Positions 18,068 through 24,754 of a DNA stretch of 36,071 bases are shown here, in pieces. The translations under genes were made by a program, and so were the position numbers. Origin of the DNA: Nanobdellota archaeon (GTDB taxonomy: Archaea; Nanobdellota; Nanobdellia; Pacearchaeales; GW2011-AR1). The notes below the pieces were generated by a model, which saw only the letters and a list, made by a program, of their open reading frames with translations, had not been told where the DNA came from and made no database searches. How positions within the stretch are numbered: the stretch's first letter is position 1; every line of letters begins with the position of its first letter. The stretch covers positions 1 to 36,071 of the forward strand of contig JAUWPB010000008.1 of NCBI GenBank assembly GCA_030611805.1, in the 5' to 3' direction.

Positions 18068-18381
18068 TTTCTATTTTGTTTGTACAATTCTTCCCTTTCC
18101 TTAAATTTATTGAGTGTATTTTGAATATATTCAGGAATTTTATCCACATCAATTCCCAATAAATAACCAGAGTAAATCAAATTAAATAAAACATCTCCAT
18201 ATTCCTCTTTAACATCCTTTAAATTTTCTACTCTTTTTTTACAAAAAATTCCTCTGTATTTTTGGACAGCATCGTTAAACTCCCCTACTTCTTGGGTTAA
18301 TTTATTTAATACTGCATCTAAATCAAGACCTATTCTATCTCCTATTTCTTTTGTTTCTTCAGCTATTTTGCTTAACTTCAT
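18064..18381 (-). CDS. MazG-like nucleotide pyrophosphohydrolase
   Basis: LTQEVGEFNDAVQKYRG...EEYGDVLFNLIY: ExxE...ExxD MazG pattern; 4-nt overlap with the next gene. Confidence 0.75.
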   Translation of the reverse strand: MKLSKIAEETKEIGDRIGLDLDAVLNKLTQEVGEFNDAVQKYRGIFCKKRVENLKDVKEEYGDVLFNLIYSGYLLGIDVDKIPEYIQNTLNKFKEREELYKQNRK

Positions 18382-18390
18382 TTTATTTTG

Positions 18391-18454
18391 GATAAATATT
18401 TATTTATTATAATTGGTTTCATAGCTTTAATTTCAGTTTTATATAAATCAATTT
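18391..18454. repeat. Diverged copy of an internal NDT-CYTH gene segment (17667-17730)
   Basis: 64 nt, 59 identical by eye. Confidence 0.9.
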
Positions 18455-18612
18455 TCTAAGTTATAATTATATCCTCTGACAGGTTTATACCAATCATCAT
18501 AAATCCCAAGTGTAATTTGATTCACAATTGTCTTTTTATGCTGTTCTCCCCAAAAATCTTTTTCAGTATTTTCTTGCTTATCCTTTTCTTTAGCTATTTC
18601 TTTTAATTTCAT
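18448..18612 (-). pseudogene. 54-aa ORF, probable remnant of a duplicated MazG/NDT operon
   Basis: MKLKEIAKEKDKQENTEKDFWGEQHKKTIVNQITLGIYDDWYKPVRGYNYNLEN*; N terminus resembles MazG-like MKLSKIAEE; runs into the NDT repeat. Confidence 0.45.
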
Positions 18613-18615
18613 TAT

Positions 18616-19575
18616 TCACTTGCCCAACCCTGCGAGGACAAAACTTGCTATAAGTGATTGAAGTTGAATAAAAGGGTCAGAGCCCTCTGTAATTCTGAAT
18701 TCAATCTCGCCTGTTTTTTCTGTAAGTTTTACTTTTATTTCTGGTTCTACAGGAAGATTCCAGATTTCCTTTTGAATTGCTTTAATAACATCTTGCCCTG
18801 AAATACTTTCTTTAAGCATAATATCAAGAAGCTTTTCCCTTGATTTTTGAAAGTCGCCGGATAATGCATAATCAAGAACAATCTTGATGTCTTTTGGCTT
18901 TGCATTAGAAATTATTGTTGAAATAAGTTCAGAGGTTATTGACGGCGAGATTGAAGCTGTTGACTGAAGTATGTTAATCGCCCTTCTGCAATCTCCTTCA
19001 CTTCCTTCATAAAGTATTTCAACCGCATCCATCCCAATTGTTAAACCCTCTATCTGCGCAATTTTCATAACTACTTTTTCAACATCTTTTTTTTCTAAAA
19101 GCTTGAACCTAAAAATTGCACATCTTGACTGAATCGGGTCAATAACTTTGCTTGAATAATTACATGATAAAATAAATCTGCAAGTCGCTGAATAATTCTC
19201 CATGGTCCTTCTTAATGCCTGTTGAGCTTCAGGTGTCAGTGCATCAGCCTCGTCTAAAAAAATAACTTTAAAATTCACATTCCCCAAAGATTTTGTTCTC
19301 GCGAAATTTTTCACTTTTTCCCTAACAATATTAATTCCCCTTTCATCAGATGCATTTAACTCAAGATAATTTTCTTTCCAATTTTCCTTGAATAATTCTT
19401 TAACAACTATTAACGCCAGTGTTGACTTCCCTGTTCCTGCTGGTCCTGCAAACAACAAATGCGGAATGTTCAGGGAATTTGTAAGTGATTCAACTCTTTT
19501 TACAATATCTTGCTGACCCACAACTTCCAAAAATTGCGAAGGCCGATATTTTTCAGTCCAGATTTCGCTTGTCAT
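18616..19575 (-). CDS. rfcS: Replication factor C small subunit
   Basis: MTSEIWTEKYRPSQFLEVVGQQ, FAGPAGTGKSTLAL, VIFLDEADALTPEAQQALRRTME, SCNYSSKVIDPIQSRCAIFRF; ATG at 19575 fits homologs better than the 19620 start. Confidence 0.95.
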   Translation of the reverse strand: MTSEIWTEKYRPSQFLEVVGQQDIVKRVESLTNSLNIPHLLFAGPAGTGKSTLALIVVKELFKENWKENYLELNASDERGINIVREKVKNFARTKSLGNVNFKVIFLDEADALTPEAQQALRRTMENYSATCRFILSCNYSSKVIDPIQSRCAIFRFKLLEKKDVEKVVMKIAQIEGLTIGMDAVEILYEGSEGDCRRAINILQSTASISPSITSELISTIISNAKPKDIKIVLDYALSGDFQKSREKLLDIMLKESISGQDVIKAIQKEIWNLPVEPEIKVKLTEKTGEIEFRITEGSDPFIQLQSLIASFVLAGLGK

Positions 19576-19697
19576 CAAAAGACACCTCGCGGTTTCTTTT
19601 GGAAGCTTCCCTCTTTGCACTGAAAGGCGATTTCTTTAATGCAATCCGACGGAAATCGCACAAAATTCTGATAGGGGTTTACGAATTTAGCAACCAT
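19575..19697 (-). CDS. 40-aa upstream ORF, 1-nt overlap (TGATG) with rfcS
   Basis: MVAKFVNPYQNFVRFPSDCIKEIAFQCKEGSFQKKPRGVF*; TATA-like AAATATAT just upstream; region contains two hairpins. Confidence 0.4.
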   Translation of the reverse strand: MVAKFVNPYQNFVRFPSDCIKEIAFQCKEGSFQKKPRGVF

Positions 19698-19770
19698 AAT
19701 ATATTTATTTTAAGTTAATTAATAAAGATTTCTGTGGTTAAAAGGGTGTTTAAAAGACTGGACACTAAAA

Positions 19771-19848
19771 TTACTTACTTCTGGCTCTTCTCAGTTTTCT
19801 CTTGTGCTTTTCTTTTCTAAGTCTTTTACGCTGCCACTTCCAACGCAT
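19771..19848 (-). CDS. rpl41e: Ribosomal protein eL41 (25 aa), absent from the supplied ORF track
   Basis: Minus strand MRWKWQRKRLRKEKHKRKLRRARSK*, same length and pattern as eukaryotic L41 MRAKWRKKR.RRLKRKRRK.R.RSK. Confidence 0.8.
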   Translation of the reverse strand: MRWKWQRKRLRKEKHKRKLRRARSK

Positions 19849-19999
19849 CTGCCTTTTTTTCTTCCATCTACGGCTTGATCGTTTCATTCAAATTTACCAC
19901 TATATTTAATTTGAATGAATGAAAATTTTCCCACGGACCTACTTGGTATATTTGATTTCATAGAAAAGAAAAGAGAAAATTGGTTTTTAAAGATTTGGT

Positions 20000-20650
20000 T
20001 TACCGGCTTCTCTTTACATTAATTCTTTTGCAATATTTTCTAATTGGACATTTAGAACACCAGGGAGAAACAGGCTGACAAATTGTCTTTCCAAATAATA
20101 CAAAAATTCCATTAAACTCCTTCCAAAATTTTTTAGGGAGAATTTTTTCAAGTTGTTTTTCTGTTTTCTCAGGAGTTTTTGTTTTTATCCAGCCAATTCT
20201 ATTTGGAATTCTATGACAATGAGTATCAATAGGCAAAACAGATTTTCCAAAAGCAAAAGCCAAAACAATATTGGCTGTTTTTGGACCAATTCCTTTTATT
20301 GAAAGGAGTTCCTGTTTTGTATTTGGCACTTCTCCTTTATATTTTTCAATTAAAACTTTTGAAACATGCTTAAGTGTTTTGGCTTTCTTTTTATAATGCC
20401 CAGAAGAAAAAATCAATTTTTCTAATTTCTTTATTGGAAGTTTAATTATTTCCTCAGGAGTATCTGCAACTGCAAATAATTGTCTTGAAACCTTTTCTGT
20501 ATTTTTATCCTGAGTTCTTAAAGAGAGCAAACAAGAAATTAAAATCCTAAATGCATTTGGTTTGCGTCTCATACGATTCAAAGTTGTTTTATCACTTGAA
20601 GAAAAATTCTTTGAAAGTAATCTCATTATTTGAGAGATGTTATTTTGCAT
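20000..20650 (-). CDS. nth: Endonuclease III
   Basis: LLSIKGIGPKTANIVLAFAFGKSVLPIDTHCHRIPNRIGW (HhH plus catalytic Asp), CQPVSPWCSKCPIRKYC Fe-S loop. Confidence 0.95.
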   Translation of the reverse strand: MQNNISQIMRLLSKNFSSSDKTTLNRMRRKPNAFRILISCLLSLRTQDKNTEKVSRQLFAVADTPEEIIKLPIKKLEKLIFSSGHYKKKAKTLKHVSKVLIEKYKGEVPNTKQELLSIKGIGPKTANIVLAFAFGKSVLPIDTHCHRIPNRIGWIKTKTPEKTEKQLEKILPKKFWKEFNGIFVLFGKTICQPVSPWCSKCPIRKYCKRINVKRSR

Positions 20651-20701
20651 AATAAAGTTTAGAATATAAATACTTATAAATCTTATTTAAGATATTTTTA
20701 T

Positions 20702-20881
20702 ATGAAAAGAAATTATCATCCAGAAATACCCATTAGTAAAAACAATCATCTTTATTCTGTGGATGAAAGTCTTGTAAAATTTGCTAGGAAATATATGGAA
20801 TCTCTTCCTTCATACGAAGATGCAAATGTTGAAAGAGATAACAAATCTAAAAAAGAAAAATTGCTCAAAAAGATTTCATAA
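20702..20881 (+). CDS. Hypothetical 59-aa protein, absent from the supplied ORF track
   Basis: MKRNYHPEIPISKNNHLYSVDESLVKFARKYMESLPSYEDANVERDNKSKKEKLLKKIS*; leaderless-type TATA upstream; ends adjacent to the acs stop. Confidence 0.45.
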   Translation: MKRNYHPEIPISKNNHLYSVDESLVKFARKYMESLPSYEDANVERDNKSKKEKLLKKIS

Positions 20882-22813
20882 TTACTTCTTCACTATCCCT
20901 TCACCAACCACTCCTTTTATCTCCTCAACACATTTTGGATTAACCAAAGTTGCCAGTCCTTGTGGCTCTTCTTTATTAAGAATATTTTTTAAAATCCGTC
21001 TCATAATTTTCCCACTTCTTGTCTTTGGCAATTCATCCACAAAATATATTTTCACAGGTCTTGCAGTAGGACCAATTGCTTTATCCACATCTTTTTTTAA
21101 TTTTTTTTCAAGAACTTCTGAAGCAGTGCCTTTTTTCAAAACAACAAAAGCAATTGGAACTTCTCCCTTGATTTTATCTGGAATTGGAACAACTGCAGAC
21201 TCATTTACTATTTTATCCTCGTTAAGTGCATTTTCCAGTTCTGCTGTTGATAACCTGTGACCTGCAACCTTCATAACATCATCTGTTCTTCCTGTAACTC
21301 TTATAAATCCTTCTTTGATAAAAGCACCGTCACTGGTATCATATTTATCTTTGAATCTTTTCCAATAAGTTTTTACATATCTCTTGTGATTTTTATAAAT
21401 CCCGTGAAACATTCCAGGAGCAAAAGGACTTAACTGAACTAAAAATCCGTTTTTGCCTGATTTAACTTTTTTGCCTTTTTTATCTACAACAATGTGCCTT
21501 GTTCCGGGAAAACTTTTTCCAGCAACAGTTGGAACAAAAGGACCAACTCCCGGCAAAGCATTTATCAAAGTCCCGCCAGTTTCTGTCTGCCACCAAGTGT
21601 CAATCACCGGACATCTTGAATTTCCAATTTTCTTAAAATACCACTCCCACGCATCTTCATCTATTGGCTCACCAACAGTTCCTAAAATTTTCAAACTCTT
21701 CAACTTATTTTTTTTAATATATTTATCGCCAAACTTCATAAACATCCTGATTGCAGTCGGAGCAGTATAAAAAACTGTAACTTTATTTTCATCAATAATA
21801 TCCCACCACCTGCCAGGATTTGGAAAATCAGGAGAACCTTCATAAATTAAAGTTGTGTTTCCAGTCAATAAAGGACCATAAAAAGCATAAGTATGCCCTG
21901 TAATCCACCCAATATCAGCAGTGCACCACAAAATATCATCTTCCCGCAAATTAAAGTTCCATTTTGTTGTCCAGTAAGCCTGCGTGGCATAACCTCCTGT
22001 ATCATGAATCACTCCTTTTGGTTTGCCGGTTGTCCCAGAAGTGTAAAGTATAAATAAAATATCCTCAGAATTCATGAGCTCTGGCTTGCAATAAGAATCT
22101 GCTTTGTCTATTTCTTTTTCAAATGAAAGATATTTTCCCCTGTATTTTTTATTTTTTTGAATTCTATCCACCATAATGATATTTTTTACTTTTGTTCCTT
22201 TAACCGCTTCACCAACTTTTTTCTTAAGATTCTCTGGTTTTCCTCGCCTATAATATCCATCTGCACTAATCAGAATTTTGGCTTTGCCATCTTTTATTCT
22301 TGTCTTTAATGCCCCTGCTGAAAAAGCAGAAAAAACAACAGAGTGAATCGCGCCGATTCTTGTACACGCTAATATTGAAATCAATGCTTCAGGAATTAAA
22401 GGCAGATAAATAGCAACAACATCTCCTTTTTTCACGCCTAATTTTTTCAGGACATTTGCAAATTTATTGACTTTATCATAAAGCTCTCCATAAGTCAGTT
22501 TGACTGTTTTTTCTTTCACAGGTTCTGGAACCCAAATCAATGCAGTTTTATTTTTGTCCAAATGTCTGTCCAAGGCATTAACACAAAAGTTTAATTTCCC
22601 TCCCTTAAACCATGTAAAATAAGGCAGTTTTTCCTCATATGTTTTTTCCCAGGGTTTTTCCCATGTAATTCCTTCTTTAGCCAACTCCCCCCAAAACTTA
22701 ACAGGATTTTTTTCTGCTTTTTTGTAAATCTTATCATCTTTAACCCAAGCAATTTTTTTCATCTCTTTGCTTGGCCAATACTTTCCAGATTTTTTAGTAA
22801 TGTAAGTTGTCAT
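20882..22813 (-). CDS. acs: AMP-forming acetyl-CoA synthetase
   Basis: ILYTSGTTGKPKGVIHDTGGY, DIGWITGHTYAFYGPL, DTWWQTETGG, GRTDDVMKVAGHRLSTAELE, PKTRSGKIMRRIL. Confidence 0.95.
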   Translation of the reverse strand: MTTYITKKSGKYWPSKEMKKIAWVKDDKIYKKAEKNPVKFWGELAKEGITWEKPWEKTYEEKLPYFTWFKGGKLNFCVNALDRHLDKNKTALIWVPEPVKEKTVKLTYGELYDKVNKFANVLKKLGVKKGDVVAIYLPLIPEALISILACTRIGAIHSVVFSAFSAGALKTRIKDGKAKILISADGYYRRGKPENLKKKVGEAVKGTKVKNIIMVDRIQKNKKYRGKYLSFEKEIDKADSYCKPELMNSEDILFILYTSGTTGKPKGVIHDTGGYATQAYWTTKWNFNLREDDILWCTADIGWITGHTYAFYGPLLTGNTTLIYEGSPDFPNPGRWWDIIDENKVTVFYTAPTAIRMFMKFGDKYIKKNKLKSLKILGTVGEPIDEDAWEWYFKKIGNSRCPVIDTWWQTETGGTLINALPGVGPFVPTVAGKSFPGTRHIVVDKKGKKVKSGKNGFLVQLSPFAPGMFHGIYKNHKRYVKTYWKRFKDKYDTSDGAFIKEGFIRVTGRTDDVMKVAGHRLSTAELENALNEDKIVNESAVVPIPDKIKGEVPIAFVVLKKGTASEVLEKKLKKDVDKAIGPTARPVKIYFVDELPKTRSGKIMRRILKNILNKEEPQGLATLVNPKCVEEIKGVVGEGIVKK

Positions 22814-22816
22814 TTT
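22775..22816. repeat. 42-bp direct repeat, copy 1 (acs 5' end)
   Basis: ccaatactttccagattttttagtaatgtaagttgtcatttt. Confidence 0.95.
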
Positions 22817-23238
22817 TATATTGTTCCTTTACCTTTATAAAACCACAAATCCCTGTCTTTTCTTAATCCTATTTCTCTATAAAATTTATCAGTTTCAGAA
22901 TTTTCAGACCCGGCATACCATCTTAGTTTTGGATATTTTTTAATGCACCTCTTAACTAATTTTTCACCAATTCCATGTTTTTGATACTCTGGTTTAACAA
23001 CCAAACCAAATATTACTCCATTTGTTATTTTATCTGTTAAGGCCCTCACAGCACCAACAAGTTCTTTTTTATCCCAAACAGAAATAACTATCTGTGAATT
23101 TTTATATGTTTTAGAAATTAATTTTCTTTTAGGGAGTTTATCTTTCTTAGTAGCCCAACCTACAGATTTATACAACTCAAACAATTGTTTATAACTTATT
23201 TTTTTTTTATTGCTATATCTTAATTTCATCTTCTCCAA
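22816..23238 (-). CDS. GNAT-family N-acetyltransferase
   Basis: VISVWDKKELVGAVRALTD...GVIFGLVVKPEYQKHGIGEKLVKRCI (acetyl-CoA binding motif). Confidence 0.85.
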   Translation of the reverse strand: MEKMKLRYSNKKKISYKQLFELYKSVGWATKKDKLPKRKLISKTYKNSQIVISVWDKKELVGAVRALTDKITNGVIFGLVVKPEYQKHGIGEKLVKRCIKKYPKLRWYAGSENSETDKFYREIGLRKDRDLWFYKGKGTI

Positions 23239-23276
23239 TACTTTCCAGATTTTTTTATTATGTAAGTTGTCATTTT
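23235..23276. repeat. 42-bp direct repeat, copy 2 (upstream of GNAT)
   Basis: ccaatactttccagatttttttattatgtaagttgtcatttt; minus strand reads MTTYIIKKSGKYWRR*, a truncated copy of the Acs N terminus MTTYITKKSGKYWPSKE. Confidence 0.95.
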
Positions 23277-23815
23277 AGTTTAAATTTTTCTTTAATTTCT
23301 TTAACAACTTCTTTAACAGATAATTGCGTATTGTCTATAACCAAATTTTTTACAAAAGGAATTTCAGAATTGAGATTTCCTTTTTTCATTATCTTCTTTA
23401 AAACATTTTTTGTATTAACTTTTTTTGTATTTTTTCTACTCTGACTAACAACCCTTCTCAAAAGTTCATCACTACTGCATTTAAGTTTAACAAAAGAATA
23501 ATTAATTTTAAATTTCTTTAACTTTCTTATAAAATCTCTAAATCTCCCATTACTTAAGGGATTACTATAAATTTCGGTTAGTATCAAACTGTTATCTTTC
23601 TTCTTTGCTATTTTAATAATTTCAATTTTAATATTTTCGTATAAATCCCATAAATCATCATCGTTGATATCTTCTGTTATTACAGGCATAATAAGTTCAA
23701 AAATTAAATTATGAGGAAAATACCTCGCATTAGTTATTTTTGCAAGTTCTTTTGCAATTGTCATTTTCCCTGTTGCAGGAGGTCCGTAAATTATTACTAA
23801 TTTCATCTTTTCCAA
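23270..23815 (-). CDS. P-loop AAA/nucleotide kinase-like protein
   Basis: MKLVIIYGPPATGKMTIAKELAKITNARYF Walker A; start possibly at internal Met (MKLVII). Confidence 0.7.
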   Translation of the reverse strand: MEKMKLVIIYGPPATGKMTIAKELAKITNARYFPHNLIFELIMPVITEDINDDDLWDLYENIKIEIIKIAKKKDNSLILTEIYSNPLSNGRFRDFIRKLKKFKINYSFVKLKCSSDELLRRVVSQSRKNTKKVNTKNVLKKIMKKGNLNSEIPFVKNLVIDNTQLSVKEVVKEIKEKFKLK

Positions 23816-24384
23816 TACTTCCTGTCTTTAATTCCTTTTTTCCAAAGCATTTTTGTATAGCCAGTGTTGTCAATTTGATTTGGTTTTATCTCCAACTCTT
23901 TAAGAACCATTTTAATTTTATTCTTGGCTTTTTCCATCTCACTTTTCTTGGCAAGATATTCTATCTCCATAAAATATCCAAGATGTTCCACCTTATTTAT
24001 TTCAATTATAATTCTCTTATCTTTTTTATGGGTGTAAGATTCAGAAGTCTTTCTTTTTTTCATCCACTGCACAAATCCCAAGTCCATCATCAAGGCCAAA
24101 AAAGATTTTGGTTCTTTAATCTTAAATTCAAATTCCTCTTTGACAATCACATCTTTATCCCAGTATTTTGTCAGCCATTTTTTAAAATTAACAACATATT
24201 CTTCTTTTGTACTTCTAATTCTAAATGCTTTTTTAGGATACCCATGTCTCCTAAATTTTTTATGCAAAGCAAAATAATCATCCCCTCGGGTTTCTTTTTT
24301 CTCAAACCGCGCTATCTTCTGAATTTTCTTTCGTAAAGCATTCACATCATTAATCCTAACTTTAGTTTCAACTTCAAGCAACAT
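23803..24384 (-). CDS. CYTH domain protein (CyaB/ThTPase-like)
   Basis: MLLEVETKVRI (ExExK), FRIRSTKEEYVVNFKK, VKEEFEFKI. Confidence 0.8.
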   Translation of the reverse strand: MLLEVETKVRINDVNALRKKIQKIARFEKKETRGDDYFALHKKFRRHGYPKKAFRIRSTKEEYVVNFKKWLTKYWDKDVIVKEEFEFKIKEPKSFLALMMDLGFVQWMKKRKTSESYTHKKDKRIIIEINKVEHLGYFMEIEYLAKKSEMEKAKNKIKMVLKELEIKPNQIDNTGYTKMLWKKGIKDRKYWKR

Positions 24385-24498
24385 TTTATCCTCTTTTAAA
24401 TTTAAATAGAATTATATTTATAAAAGTGTTGATTAAGAAAAGCTTAAGCAATTAATAACTTAATTTTGAAAGTTGATTTGCAAACATTTAAAAACCAT

Positions 24499-24552
24499 TA
24501 TGCATTGATGATAAGCATTATATCTAATCAATAAAACTAAGCATTAATGCAC
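24499..24552 (+). promoter_or_regulatory. Candidate operator with three GCATT motifs upstream of the HTH gene
   Basis: tatgcattgatgataagcattatatctaatcaataaaactaagcattaatgcac: repeats (24502, 24514, 24541), the last a GCATTAATGC palindrome. Confidence 0.4.
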
Positions 24553-24553
24553 A

Positions 24554-24754
24554 ATGAAAACAAAAAAAGAGTTAGTAATAGAACTTCTTAAAAGAAATAC
24601 AGATGGACTTATAATAATAGAAATAGCTAAAAAATTAAAAATTTCAAGAAATACTGTTGCAGTTGTCCTCGCTGAATTAAAAGGTGCAAAATTAATCAGA
24701 ATCCGACCAGTAGGTAAGGCTAAATTAAATTATTGGAAAGGATGTAAAAAATGA
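24554..24754 (+). CDS. Small winged-HTH transcriptional regulator
   Basis: DGLIIIEIAKKLKISRNTVAVVLAELKGAKLIRIRPVGKAKLNYW. Confidence 0.75.
   Translation: MKTKKELVIELLKRNTDGLIIIEIAKKLKISRNTVAVVLAELKGAKLIRIRPVGKAKLNYWKGCKK

Noticed and set aside
20781-21770. ORFs 20781-21260 (+) and 21453-21770 (+)
   Set aside because: Antisense to the conserved acs gene.
23740-24336. 198-aa ORF 23740-24336 (+)
   Set aside because: Antisense to the CYTH gene; low-complexity F-rich translation typical of an antisense frame.
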